DNA of 64,000 bases from the NCBI GenBank assembly GCA_950097015.1, contig CATNEN010000038.1, positions 5,501,001 through 5,565,000 of the forward strand, in the 5' to 3' direction. The notes under the pieces were generated by a model. That model made no database searches and was not told the DNA's origin. It saw only the letters and a program-made list of their open reading frames with translations. Both the position numbers and the translations under genes were made by a program. Source of the stretch: Macrostomum hystrix. Taxonomy: Eukaryota > Platyhelminthes > Macrostomidae. Shown piece by piece: positions 48,101-57,568 of the stretch; positions within the stretch are counted from its first letter, which is position 1, and each line of letters opens with the position of its first letter.

Positions 48101-51100
48101 TTTTAAATATCTACCGTATGAATATTATTCTGTAAAAATCAAAGATGTGAACAAATGCTAATTTTCCTGTGTATATATAGCCACAGTTTGCAGAGGGAAA
48201 AATAGACTCGCACGTTCTCCTTTTTCGTGGCATCCACGACAAAAGCGCTTGCATTCAGTTTTAAGAAATCAGAAGTCAGAAGTGGGTTCAAGATATAAAA
48301 AAGTGCCTTGTGAAAGAAGTATACTCGTACTTTGTTATTCATTTTAAGAGAGGAGAATATAGAGAAACATACTCAGAATCATACAAGAAACATTCTAACA
48401 AACACACTAAGAACTATACTAAGAACTGTACTAAGAACTATACTAAGAACTGTACTAAGAACTGTACTAAGAACTGTACTAAGAACTGTACTAAGAACTG
48501 TACTAAGAACTCTACTAAGAACTGTACTAAGAACTGTACTAAGAACTGTACTAAGAACTGTACTAAGAACTATACTAAGAACTGTACTAAGAACTGTACT
48601 AAGAATTATACTCAGATTTATACCAAGAATATTACTAAAAGGGAACTGCCAAACTCTAATCTCGGGGACGCCTAATTGACTGGAAATGCATACACAGTTG
48701 CCTAATTTACCGCTCGTGCAATACAGACGCTACCAGATTGAAGATTAAAGGGCTCATTTAAGGACCGCCAATTAAAAAAACATTTACTAAATTGAGAAAA
48801 CAGCAGTGGGATTGTTAAGCTCTCAAGGTAATTAGGCCTACAACAACTTTGGTGTCAGCAATAGGATAACAGTCAACTCTAGCCCTACAACACTATTTAA
48901 TTTAACAGCTCATTAAAAAACAATTATAAAAACGGTTGAAGAGAGTCCTGTAAGACTTCATGCAACTTTGCTTTCATTCTCGTCAAAAAGACCAGCAAAA
49001 GCCACCAATGTCCATGCAGATTCACAAGCAGCAAATTAACTAATAAGTTTAATGACAATATATCTGTACTTAGTGGTAATGAACTTAGAAGTAACGCAAT
49101 TAATTACTGATCAATAAAATATTAGACCAATAAAAGAAGTTGGCATACCAAAATTTGTGTTGCTAGAAATAGCTCGATAGGATAGTCGAAATCCAGTTCC
49201 ACGGCAGTATGCGCAACCGCTTCGAAAAATAATTTGCATCGAGTTTGCAGACGACCGGATGTTTTGTACTGCGTCAGGAACAGATCCCGTGGACGATGAT
49301 ATCTTCGCCAGAAGGGTGTCACCGTCCAGAAGAGTCAGATTGTCCATTCTGAATACATCGACGTAGCTTAGGTTTAATTCTACTCTGAGTCCAAAGTGAG
49401 CTTCTATTTTGAAGCTGCAAAACGCGTAAGCATCATAATAACTGTCACTCATTCCAAACTCGGAGTGACTGACGAGCGTCTTTCGGTTATCGCTAACGTC
49501 AGCTCGAACGCTCATGTAACCGTTGCAAACTGCAAAAACATCATTCTCATACGTCAATGTTGCAAACTATCTTTGAAACTAATGAAATATGTTATCTCAA
49601 TAGATAATGTTAATGTATATGATAGTGTTATATACTCGTACATTAACATGTTATATTCCGATTCGTGCTAACTACTTGAGTAATCACAAACAGGTCCTGA
49701 ATTTTAAGAATCCTACACCCGAGGACAAAGCAATCTTCTTGATGGCGAAAGACAGTACAGAAGTAACGGAAACACTTGCAAGGTAAATTGTTGAGATGTC
49801 AGAGAGAAGACAGCAACTGTCCTGAGTTAAATGCGCTACCTAAACAGTTATTAGTTTTTTTATTATTTTTATTTTAGCATACAAATAGCTTTGTTATTGT
49901 TAGTTATAACAACACCGTTAATCACTCTTCTCATCCTCGAACGTTACGTTACTTTCTTTTGTGCTTTTTCTTTTCCATATGATAAAGTAAGCTAAAATAA
50001 AGTCTTAAAGAAGCACTTTTTTGTCGTGCGCAGCTAGTACTCGTAGTAATATTACTCTAGTTATTTAACCATCATCGACGAGTTGTACCAATGTACGAGT
50101 TAGAAGTGCAAGAAAATAATGTAGCAAAATATTAAGAAATATTCTTCTATAGTACTATTATTAATATCCTATATTGAAAGAATTTTTACCTTTACGGGCC
50201 GCTCACTTACCAATTGGTGGCTCGACTTCGCAGTTGAGCTGGTACTGAAGAACAAAGCCGGTCAGAGTATCAAAACCGTCTGTGACAAAGCGGACAATCA
50301 GAGCATTGCCAGTTGAAGTGAATACTCGTTCCCGGACGGTGTCAAAGTCCATTCTCCACGCGGACACGGATGCAATCAGATTTCCGGAGCCCTCAAGAAT
50401 CTCGACCCTGTCGCAGCAGGCTTGTAGGTCCATGTAGCTGAACCAGACAGATATATTGAACTGAGGCGATCCTGTAAGGATCCACTCGCATTCGACGTTG
50501 TTGTCGTAGGGTAAGCCCTCTCTGAATCCACTGTGACTCACCAAAAAACCTGAGGCTTTGCTCGGCGTGATTATCAACGTTTTCGATCCGTTGCAGGCTG
50601 TAAAAAAGTGAACAAGGGAAAGTGAATAAGTTGTAGAAAAAGTGAAGCCTGTAGAAACTAAATGCAATTTTATTTTGCGCTGGCCTGCAGGTAGACAAGA
50701 GTGCGTAAGGTTCAAGCTGTTGACCAGACGATAACGCGGAGGGTAGAGAGACATAGACTTTGAGAGGGGCGACGTGGCGACCAATCAGAATGCAGCGACG
50801 GAGAAAGAGTGAGCTAGAAGGCAGAGAGGAGAGAGAACTAGATAGAACTGGAATGAAGTGACGTAAACAAAAGAGAAGTACAAGATGGACTGGGGGTAAA
50901 TTGAGGGCAGAAAAAGAGACGAAAGTCGCCACAGAGATATTGCAATTGGCAGTAGAATTACGAGAACATATTGTAGAACATCTCGTAGAGCATCTTGAAG
51001 ATATTTGAAGATATTTAGATCGTAAAACTTGCAGCGTCAACATGTACTTCCGTTAATAAAATGAAATTTTAGGGTCCCTTAATTACTCACTATTTAAGAG

Positions 51101-53655
51101 AGAGAGAGCCGGGGAGCCGGGGAGAGAGAGAAATGACGGTGCAAAGGCGCGATAATGTATCGAAAAGCCCAGGTTTGCTATTCTTTCATTAGAGACAAAC
51201 TGCAAAGTTGCCGTGCTTCCTTCCGATTGGTAAATTAAAGGCAAAAATGTTTCTAAGTGACGCTGTATAGAAATCCTTTCGGATTTATTGTTGCGACCAT
51301 TGTAGAAATATAGAACGTCGTGTTCTGGCTCAAGGTCTAAGAAATGGATTGAGATTTCGATTTTGCTTCCAGCCGAGGTGCTCAGAGTCCAGCTGCAGTT
51401 CGTGTTGTGTGGATATACACTGTTGAGCTGACCAAAGCTCGCGTGACTGACCAAGCGTCTTGTGTACATCTCATGCAGGTCCGCTGTAAAATTTTGGTGT
51501 CCATCGCAAACTGAAATTTTTTATTAACTGTATTTAATATCATAATATTAAATATAATAAAATATCATAATGATAATAAGAGTTGTATAAAACGTAGCTG
51601 ATAGTGTCAATACGTACCGCTTACTGCAACATCAGCAATTAAAGAAAGGTGAAGAGAGAATCCGGTGAACGCCACTGACGCATCGGAGACAAAGCGAACC
51701 GTAAGCACGCTGGTTGTAGAGTTGAACACTACCTGGCTGAGTGCTAAGAAATCGTTCAGCCTCAAGGAAACTTTTCTGTCCAGGCCCCCAGAACTGTCCT
51801 TGAGCTGAGCAAAATCACAACAGCTCTGCAAATCCAAATACTCGAAGCGAGCGGAAACTTTTGACTGGGGCGGTGCAGTGATGGTCAAGCTGCAGTTTAG
51901 TCCGTTGGGGTGCAGAGTGCCGGTGCTAAAGCCGGCATGGCTCAGCAGTCTGACTCGTGGCTGTTCAAAAGTCAGGCCGATCAGAAGGCGGCCGGCACTG
52001 CAAACTGGAAACCGATGGCAGAATCCAACTGACTAAACTGTCTCACTTGCTCAACTGTGTCTCACTAGCTCAACTGTGTCTCACTAGCTCAACTGTGTCT
52101 CACTAGCTCAACTGTGTCTCACTAGCTCAACTGTGTCTCACTAGCTCAACTGTGTCTCACTAGCTCAACTGTGTCTCACTAGCTCAACTGTGTCTCACTA
52201 GCTCAACTGTGTCTCACTAGCTCAACTGTGTCTCACTAGCTCAACTGTGTCTCACTAGCTCAACTGTGTCTCACTAGCTCAACTGTGTCTCACTAGCTCA
52301 ACTGTGTCTCACTAGCTCAACTGTGTCTCACTAGCTCAACTGTGTCTCACTAGCTCAACTGTGTCTCACTAGCTCAACTGTGTCTCACTAGCTCAACTTA
52401 ATAGACACAGTTTTGTACTAAACATTGTCAGATAGCAGGGGACGAATTAAAAAGCTTTAACGTATTGTGAATTTTACAAATTTGATTACAGATACTCATA
52501 AATGAATATTGTAGTGAATGTCTTCTTTATCGATATGCACTGTGTCTGCAATGTTTTTATTTCTAGCTCAGCCGATTCGAGCATACTTACTATCACTGGT
52601 AAGTTTGTTAACAGCTCTGTAAAGCACTTTCCATCCATAACCAACGTCCTGAGTTCTCGCATCGTATACTAAGTTCAGTACGTTGGTAGTAGACACGATA
52701 TTTTGCATCTCAGACGTTGCGTTTCCAGTCCAGCGACCGGAGAGCGTTCTATGTAGCGAAGGGTCCGTCTCGGATTTGATATGACCTATTGTCAAGGTTG
52801 CCAGCTCGCGCTAAAATTAGTAGGTGTTACGCACAAGAAATTTACTGAATATCTTATAATTTAGGCTCTATTTAATTAAAGTTTCGCTGTGAATTTCACT
52901 AGCAGCATTACCTCAAAGTCTAGGTATTCGAAATCCAAAGTGATGAGGCTATCAGAAGTTGTGGTAAATATAATGTTACAGTACATGACATTGTTTTGAA
53001 CAACACCGGGAGAAAAATCAGGGTTGCTGAGGACTGCCTGAGGCTCCAAATAGTTGGTCACTTTGATCACAAAATCTCGTTTATAATTCTCACAACCTAA
53101 AATGTAAAATAAAATTCAAAGATAAACAAAAGAAAAACAACTATAGATGGGTGACTTGACATCTTGGTAGGCTAGCAATCAGGTTAGTGATACTTCTCAT
53201 TCAGCGTCCTATCATTAGCGGTGTGTTGACTGTTTACCATGGTTACACTAAATAGCACGGTAACCATGGCTGTGCCACCCGCGAACTTCCACCTGAGAAC
53301 AATGTGCTTTTTCATCCCTAGCAAGCCTGGCGCGTGCGCACCTGCTCAGGAACGTCTTGACGGACTGTTACGAGTATATGGCTGACTTGGAGGTGCTAGA
53401 TCTCAGCCCCTTGACCACCCTCCCGTCTGTTTCGCTAGCGCGTGAGCACAAGAGCTGACTAGCTTTTGCCTGAGTCTGTATATCTGGGAAGCCTAGGGTG
53501 GCTTTTACCTAATTTTAAACCGCTACAGGCCGCACCTCAGAAATTACAAAAGCGTCACATTTTAACACGCGATTAGCAGCGAATTCGGACTCACTTTGAT
53601 CCTGGCCAATCACTGGGCAGCAAAGACAGACTAACAAGGCTAAGAAAAAGATCAT
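33131..53655 (-). CDS. Large secreted multi-CUB protein (gene A), 27 exons, 24 CUB domains
   Basis: The model runs from a signal-peptide exon (53595-53655) through 25 CUB exons to a short terminal exon (33131-33168); exon lengths sum to 9738 nt, 3245 aa. Every junction is phase 1 except one phase-0 intron splitting the first CUB. CUB domains are 110-residue beta sandwiches of secreted and surface proteins that often bind ligands through a calcium site. Here most show a family signature: SHxxFGxGSxYxxNxxCSW, AP-x-G, a strand ending LE or LQ, then CCDRV-x-L-x-DG, TVRF-x-SD and GFxLxY. Two N-glycosylation sequons recur (NGS and NCS). No EGF, LDL or TM segment is seen, so it is predicted to be secreted, though the terminal exon is the least certain part. 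It is not recognisably cubilin, which has EGF repeats and 27 classical CUBs. Introns hold SINE pieces and three minisatellites. Confidence 0.85.
33307..33699 (-). CDS. Gene A CUB 24 exon
   Basis: CYGDQ start, SCSWSL, then LQPGRDFVHIFEG: the loop has no cysteine. Ends GFQLVYW. Donor GTATGT, phase 1 at both ends. Confidence 0.82.
33752..33890 (-). mobile_element. SINE fragment, minus orientation
   Basis: Matches both ends of the 44433-44799 SINE (GGCACTAGACCCGCAGCCAG and the GGCCTCGCCGCGGATCGAGC box B side) with about 170 bp of the middle deleted. It lies in the intron between CUB 23 and CUB 24. Confidence 0.65.
34117..34500 (-). CDS. Gene A CUB 23 exon
   Basis: CAGYQ start, ADCGWEL, LQICCDQLRIG (paired cysteines, no fourth Cys), GGFFLHYS. 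Donor GTAAGT, phase 1. Confidence 0.82.
34748..35608. repeat. 7-bp satellite (ATCTAGC/ATCTAGA) in gene A intron
   Basis: About 120 copies of ATCTAGM in which the seventh base is C or A in an irregular order; a handful of ATCTGGA and ATCTAAC variants occur. The heptamer contains CTAG in every copy. It occupies most of the intron between CUB 22 and CUB 23. Confidence 0.95.
35801..36232 (-). CDS. Gene A CUB 22 exon
   Basis: Divergent: no first Cys, but SCSDGCKITLHAPVG and separated VQACPTTQCSGNYVIL. FGNGS sequon kept. Ends GVFLHARA; donor GTGAGC. Confidence 0.78.
36310..36672 (-). CDS. Gene A CUB 21 exon
   Basis: CHGSQ start, NANCTWVLKTPLG, LETCCDRVQLSDD (paired cysteines), GFHLQFF. A clear member of the main class. 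Confidence 0.85.
36785..37237 (-). CDS. Gene A CUB 20 exon
   Basis: CSVDKE start, LECKISVSAPIG, SYYDSITVEDD; no Cys in the loop. Longer than average (151 residues). Donor GTAAGC. Confidence 0.78.
37335..37450 (-). mobile_element. SINE fragment, minus orientation
   Basis: Similar to the central part of the 44433-44799 SINE (ACATCTGCCCT-AATTTCTCATTGTC-AGCAGTGTACAC), with the last part tandemly duplicated. Lies in the CUB 19 to CUB 20 intron. Confidence 0.6.
37541..38002 (-). CDS. Gene A CUB 19 exon
   Basis: CTENYD start, FGNGSQ, IYCIYRFYLQLN; the C-terminal half is strongly divergent and the loop cysteines are absent. 154 residues; donor GTGAGT in phase 1. Confidence 0.72.
38126..38600. mobile_element. 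MITE-like element, GGTATTTCAAATACC-end family
   Basis: Inverted ends: GACCATGGCGGTATTTCAAA on the left and TTTGAAATACCCCATGGTC on the right. The interior shares CAGAATCACAAA and AGATATTCAACGATTCTC with the copies near 54.2-54.6 kb, and the first motif with the copy at 900-1069. Lies in the CUB 18 to CUB 19 intron. Confidence 0.65.
38739..39113 (-). CDS. Gene A CUB 18 exon
   Basis: CKDQQ start, FGDGSVYENNANCSWAL, LQVGHDFLRFSD (no loop Cys), GFSLRYQA. Donor GTGAGT. Confidence 0.84.
39353..39730 (-). CDS. Gene A CUB 17 exon
   Basis: CFGDK start, RRCSWTLRAPLG, VQSCCDVLQVRAL (paired cysteines), GFKIRFSA. Donor GTGAGT. Confidence 0.84.
40032..40409 (-). CDS. Gene A CUB 16 exon
   Basis: CTGNE start, MNCSWLLVAPED, LETCCDRVSLLDG, YRSKENRMTVRFETD, GFLLHFS. 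Paired cysteines and no fourth Cys. Confidence 0.86.
40582..40947 (-). CDS. Gene A CUB 15 exon
   Basis: CIGEQ start, IRCNWTIHKPMD, with classical separated cysteines QFCFTVRF and GICGN. No paired cysteines. Donor GTACGT. Confidence 0.8.
41142..41516 (-). CDS. Gene A CUB 14 exon
   Basis: CTVND start, LNCSLLLRAPMG, LETCCDQVVLLDG, TDNAMTVLFKTN, GFLLHFG. Paired cysteines; close to CUB 16. Confidence 0.86.
41560..41630 (+). mobile_element. Short SINE fragment, plus orientation
   Basis: Matches the box B to body junction of the SINE (GGATTCCCTGGCAAGGCCAT... GGGCGCAGCCGCGGAGAGAA). Lies in the CUB 13 to CUB 14 intron, antisense. Confidence 0.6.
41990..42424 (-). CDS. Gene A CUB 13 exon
   Basis: CNATYN start, PQCSLLIEN, separated cysteines YPCDHHIKVVLFGG and VHCSN. 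Divergent, 145 residues; donor GTAAGA. Confidence 0.75.
42514..42927 (-). CDS. Gene A CUB 12 exon
   Basis: First Cys is missing, FGDGSPYPSN and TFCWRFLTPLE kept, LEVGQAAVQLFDG without loop Cys. Donor GTTAGT. Confidence 0.8.
43017..43469 (-). CDS. Gene A CUB 11 exon
   Basis: CTNSNG start, MRCDITVRAPIG, TQPCCDRLYIYDD with a further Cys in VSYCTK, so it has both paired cysteines and a possible fourth Cys. Donor GTATGA. Confidence 0.82.
43542..43955 (-). CDS. Gene A CUB 10 exon
   Basis: CSSES start, LNCILDFRVSFG; loop and C-terminal half divergent with no further Cys. Donor GTAAGT. Confidence 0.75.
44433..44799 (-). mobile_element. Full-length tRNA-derived SINE with 15-bp target duplication
   Basis: Flanked by TAGCATTTATCCATA at 44418-44432 and 44800-44814. 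On the minus strand the head has box A TGGCAGAGCGGTTAACGCG and box B AGTTCGATTCC, followed by a 290-bp body and an (ATT)n tail. At least five partial copies occur elsewhere in this window. Lies in the CUB 9 to CUB 10 intron, sense to the gene. Confidence 0.92.
44962..45375 (-). CDS. Gene A CUB 9 exon
   Basis: Strongly divergent: the first two cysteines are PDCQF and ATCTVQL, then VKIVAQAPVG. No loop Cys. CUB assignment rests on position, length, phase and the APVG strand. Confidence 0.65.
46120..46545 (-). CDS. Gene A CUB 8 exon
   Basis: CNAGVN start, FYCRWTFTAPFG, IQFEDFFELFEN; no loop Cys. Ends AGFQVGVV. Donor GTAAGT. Confidence 0.77.
46629..46994 (-). CDS. Gene A CUB 7 exon
   Basis: CSGEQ start, INCSLSIQTFKG, LDPDSDLLKIGDG (no loop Cys), RGFLFKFY. 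Donor GTATGG. Confidence 0.8.
47524..47901 (-). CDS. Gene A CUB 6 exon
   Basis: CDGAQ start, INCTWRITAIEG, LQSCCDRLLVTEG (paired cysteines), NSLTVRF. Donor GTGAGT. Confidence 0.84.
48400..48615. repeat. 12-bp minisatellite in gene A intron
   Basis: About 18 copies of ACTAAGAACTGT with ACTAAGAACTAT variants, in the CUB 5 to CUB 6 intron. Confidence 0.92.
49149..49529 (-). CDS. Gene A CUB 5 exon
   Basis: CNGYMSV start, AFCSFKIEAHFG, FRMDNLTLLDG without loop Cys, but an unusual C-x2-C in SGCAYCRGTGF just before the last strand. Donor GTATGC. Confidence 0.8.
50211..50597 (-). CDS. Gene A CUB 4 exon
   Basis: CNGSK start, VECEWILTG, LQACCDRVEILEG (paired cysteines), NALIVRFVTD, GFVLQYQL. Donor GTAAGT. 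Confidence 0.85.
51091..51510 (-). CDS. Gene A CUB 3 exon
   Basis: CDGHQ start, NTNCSWTLSTSAG, LEPEHDVLYFYNG (no loop Cys), GFSIHYRA, then a Ser/Pro/Leu linker. Donor GTGAGT. Confidence 0.83.
51618..52004 (-). CDS. Gene A CUB 2 exon
   Basis: CSAGR start, LNCSLTITAPP, LQSCCDFAQLKD (paired cysteines), SVLTVRFVSD, GFSLHLS. Donor GTACGT. Confidence 0.84.
52039..52398. repeat. 19-bp minisatellite in gene A intron
   Basis: About 19 essentially identical copies of TCTCACTAGCTCAACTGTG, 35 bp upstream (in gene direction) of the CUB 2 acceptor. The uniformity suggests recent expansion. Confidence 0.95.
52591..52810 (-). CDS. Gene A CUB 1, second exon
   Basis: Second half of the first CUB, joined in phase 0 to 52912-53096. 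Contains LNLVYDARTQDVGYGWKVLY, a divergent last strand. Donor GTAAGT in phase 1. Confidence 0.72.
52912..53096 (-). CDS. Gene A CUB 1, first exon
   Basis: First half: CENYKRD start, VMYCNIIFTTTSD, LDFEYLDFE. The intron inside this CUB is the only phase-0 joint in the gene. Confidence 0.72.
53595..53655 (-). CDS. Gene A signal-peptide exon
   Basis: ATG 53655 starts MIFFLALLVCLCCPVIGQDQ, a classic secretory signal, then a GTGAGT donor in phase 1. This fixes the N-terminus of gene A. Confidence 0.82.
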
Positions 53656-53920
53656 TTTCTTAGCTAAGTTTCAGGCGGTTGCCAAACTGACTGCTTGTTT
53701 CACGAGGCGGTTGGGCAGAGATTGCGATTGAATGCTTCAAAATGGGGTATTTTTTTCTTCGAACAAAAAGCTTTTATAATGCGTTAAAACATGTGATGAT
53801 ATTATTAATCAGTTTTTCTCACTCGATCCTTATCCTGTTTGTCAAATTAAAATATTGAAACCTTTTCAGTTTCAATCACAGATAATACTCAAAGAGCGTG
53901 TGTAGTTAAAACCAATTGCA

Positions 53921-54074
53921 GCTTTGAAGAGCCAGTTTCAAGGGTTTTGTAATGAAACCTGCCTACCAGCGGAGCGCGCAGACTGGTCTTGGCTTTGAAG
54001 AGCCAGTTTCAAGGGTTTTGTAATGAAACCTGCCTGCCAGCGGAGCGCGCAGACTGGTCTTGGCTTTGAAGAGG
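53921..54074. repeat. 71-bp tandem duplication
   Basis: Two nearly identical copies (one A/G difference) of a unit starting GCTTTGAAGAGCCAGTTTCA at 53921 and 53992, with a partial third start at 54063. Located about 270 bp upstream of the gene A start codon. Confidence 0.9.
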
Positions 54075-54189
54075 CCTCAATATTTTCAAATTTTATCTCT
54101 CAATATTTTATTTCATTAGGCTAAAACGCATGCAGTGACTTACGAGCGTATGTCGCACAGTCGTTGAAAATCCTGGTTACGTTTTAACA

Positions 54190-54590
54190 GTAGAGAGAAA
54201 ACAAGGGGGGTATTTCGCATTTTTATTTTTTAATTATCTCCTAAAATGTTCAACCAGTCGCCTTGAAAATGCAGAACACGAGCTAAAATTTACAGCTCTA
54301 TCCGATTAAAAAACTTACAGAATCACAAAACACCGGGGCATGGTCAAGATATTCAACGATTCTCGACCGGGGGTCTGGTGGCAAAATTTTTCTGCTCGCA
54401 AAGTTGCATCACGTTAGTTGTCCTTGCCATAAGAACAAGAATCGACAAGAATCGCAGAGTATCTTTATGATGCTGGCTCATACGGCTTTGAAAGCTAGTT
54501 TTGCTAGTTCGTAACGGGCAAAATGTAGATTCATATGGTTCTGCTCCTGGCAGGTCCATTCCAATGGAACCTAGACAGGAATAGCATATG
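54190..54590. mobile_element. MITE-like element copy, degenerate
   Basis: Starts CAGTAGAGAGAAAAC followed by GGGGGGTATTTCG and contains CAGAATCACAAAACACCGG and GATATTCAACGATTCTCGAC, as in the 38-kb element. The right end is not conserved. Confidence 0.5.
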
Positions 54591-55511
54591 AAATCAGGAA
54601 CGGCCCTATAAAAAACCTTCGAAAGTTATTTTTTCATTGCAAAATCTAAAAACCAATGAATTCCTAACTTCGCATTGATTTTTAATCAACCAAAAACTAG
54701 CATGTGTTTTTTAATACACGCGTAACACTGCTTCAGAAAAAAATGGTTATACATTTTTTATTTGACGCCGAAATCTTCCGTGAGAGTTGCCTCGGGAAAT
54801 AGGGACACAGAAATTCAGACAGAAAACTGTTGAAAATGAGGTAGTTGGACAAACGTACATTCTCTAGCGATTGTTGCTTGTTGCTATGCACTGTGACAAA
54901 ATAAAAAAGGCTTCGTTGACAGTAATGAGCTGAGGCAGGTCTCTACATAAACAAAAAATCACATTGTTAATTTTTATAATGGAGTATTTTAGCCAGGTGC
55001 TGATACACAACATAAAAGCTAGAATTTAAAACGAATTCGAAGCGAAACGAATACTAATATTTACAAAACTATTACTAAATTCTTGCAGCTTCAGTAAACT
55101 ACAACTATATACGATAGTTTTGCATTTGGTTTTGCATTGTATTGTTAAAAAGCAACTCAGAATAAAACAATGTAAGCAATAAGAAGCTCTTTTGTGGAAA
55201 TACGCATGCGCGTGAAACAGTTGGGCTTGCCGACCATCGCTTTGAAACTGTTTTATCAGACGCTCTTTTGTAGCGCTGCGAATCAAACTGGGAATCCTTG
55301 TCTCATTATCAAATCCCAAATAACCCATACTTCGCTATTGGTTGAAATCTGTAAATATTTTACCAACTTGTAGTATGTTCGCTGCTTATACGTAAAAAGG
55401 TAAGTCATTTCTTCAAGACAGTGCACCCAGATGCTCGATGGTTCTGAGTTGCCGATTCAAACGGAAGAAGCCGCTGAAGATCAGGTGAGCAGCGCATGAT
55501 CGGTTGCCAGA

Positions 55512-57568
55512 TCAGCGCCTCATCATGCCGATGGTGATGAGGACGGCGACTGACACAGCAGCCAGCGCAATGATTGGCGCCAATTGAAACCAGCGCTGCA
55601 GGTTCTCGTCCAGCAGCAGGTCGGATCCGGCAGCTGATGCGGTTGAAGATTCTTCATAGAATCTCACCAGGCCAAGCTGTTCGTTAATGAGGGAGAGCAA
55701 AATTAGTGAAGAAAATTTATTTCCAGATGCTTACTGACAGTAGCGTCAACCGCTCTTTGTGATGCCCTTTCCGTGTAAAAACAAAAATATCTCAACACAA
55801 ACATTCAATGAGATTTGGACTAGTGCCAAATAACTGTAGGCATTCGGTGTTTCACTGCCCCATAAAATTCCCTAATTCCTCAACTACGAGCTATCCCAAA
55901 TCCCAACCTCGTCGGCTTTGTCAACAACGCAAGCAAGGTGTGTGGAGGGAGAAAGGAGTTGCCGAGCTGAGCATTCTTGGCCCTGTCAATCTTCTCTATC
56001 GGCTGAACAAGAATGCTAGCAAAGCGGCAGCAGGCCAGCAATAGAGCTGCTTTTGCCCGCACAGGGCAAGAGGAGGAGAGGAACTGACGAAATCGACTTC
56101 TGTCTCGGCTCACGTGACCCTCAGCAGCGTACGCCGGGCTTCGTGCAGTGTTCGAATGTTCATTGGTGAGGGGGAGCGAATGTACATCTTCCTCGAGAAA
56201 AAATTTACGTACTTACCTACCTTGGAATATTCCCCATTTTATACTTACTGCGTTTATTTCATTTTCAAATGCTGTATCTGTCTTTCTGTTTGACGTAATC
56301 AAATCTATCAGCAAATTGATTAGCTTGTATCGACTGCAGCCCTTTGCCCTCAGCGATTTGCACTTTAAACGCAAATAGGACCCTCGAGAGTCGACTGCTA
56401 AAAAAGACTGCCCTCACTGCTTCGGACCAAAATTAGACTCAAGGCCTCGAGGCTGCCGAATGCCGAGCTCTTTTGTGTCGGCTTCACCTCAGCTTCTTAT
56501 GGGGTAACAGCACGCCACAGACCGTCACTGTCAATGTACTTTAGCTAAGCTACTACGAGCGTAAAGCTTCCTGACAAATAAGTGAGTTGCCCCTCTGTCC
56601 AAATTTTGTGGAAGACTGAGTCGGTAAGCCGGAAGTTGACAGGGTCTCTTGATAAGGCCCGGAAGTAGCTGTAGGCCATTGAGAGTTGACCTGAGCTGCA
56701 TAGATTCCAGCAGAGCTGTTCGCGTGTTGAAGAAAGTCACTCTTAGTCGTGTTATTTGACGTTCTTAGGTCAAGAAGTTAAACCAAAAAAATAAAAAAAT
56801 ACTACGCTCGTACAATTTCCCATGATTTATCATTGCGCTAAATTTCTTCTGAAGCAGAAATACTTTTCTCCTAGTGAGCTCTCTTACCCAGCCGTGGTTT
56901 GCGGCAATCCACGGCCACAGCCGGTCCTGAATGTAGTCGCTAACCCAAGCCTGAATGTCGGTGGCCAGCTGAGGGTTGCCCTCAGCTTCGCACTTGAAGC
57001 AGAGCTGCCTGGCCAGAACAAATGCCGCCACCACCCGGCCCCAGTTGATGGAGCCGTCGGCAAAGAGCGAGTCCAGCTCCTGCATGACGAAGGACTGCGC
57101 ACTCTCTGGTCGAATGTCAAGTCGGGAGTCAAAGTCAGAAAACCTTGCTCGGAGACGCTGCTCAAATTCGCGACAGAGCGCCAGCAGAGCCCGCTCGATT
57201 CGCTGCAACTGTTTCTGCTGATGCTGCTGCTGCTGCTGCTGACCGTTCGACCAGCTGGCCGACACTTCTGACAGAGGCGACTGAGTGAACGGCGACACGA
57301 AGTCGGACTGGCAGCTGCTGCTCCCAGCTGGCGTATCCGGCGACAGCCGCAGCGAGCTGGACGACGCCGTCACGGGAAAATCTGACGACGTCGACGGAGA
57401 ATTGCGACTTCGTGTTGCGGCAACAGTCGAATTGTTTGGTGGCTCTGGCACCAGTGTGGATGCAGCTGAGTCGCACGAAATGGCGGGGGCGCCGCGCAGG
57501 AGTCGGCCAGCTTCGCGGCTGCTGGAGCAGCAGGCGCGCATGAGATGAGGCACCAGCTGCTGCTGCAT
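55512..57568 (-). CDS. BCL2-family apoptosis regulator
   Basis: Two exons, 56888-57568 and 55512-55676, give 281 aa. Order: a long Ser-rich, poly-Gln N-terminus (residues 1-120), a BH3-like helix (LLALCREFEQRLRARF), BH1 (LFADGSINWGRVVAAFVLAR, with the hallmark NWGR), BH2 (DRLWPWIAANHGW) and a C-terminal membrane anchor (WFQLAPIIALAAVSVAVLIT then MMRR). The intron falls right after the Trp of BH2, the conserved position of BCL2-family genes. In BH3 the usual Gly-Asp pair is Cys-Arg. Overall layout favours a BCL2/BCL-XL-like pro-survival member anchored on mitochondria or ER. No clear BH4 is seen. The start is taken at ATG 57568; the frame is open further upstream, so an additional 5' exon is possible. 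Confidence 0.87.

Larger units (their letters stand above)
53656..55511. other. Intergenic region between gene A and the BCL2-like gene
   Basis: Contains the presumed gene A promoter, a 71-bp tandem duplication and a MITE-like copy. No gene is seen between about 54600 and 55511. Confidence 0.45.

Noticed and set aside
48310-48679. Plus-strand frames with LRTVLRT or CTKN repeats
   Set aside because: They derive from a 12-bp minisatellite in a CUB gene intron.
55026-55328. Minus-strand open frame of 100 codons
   Set aside because: Low complexity, no similarity, no splice or start context; lies in AT-rich intergenic DNA.
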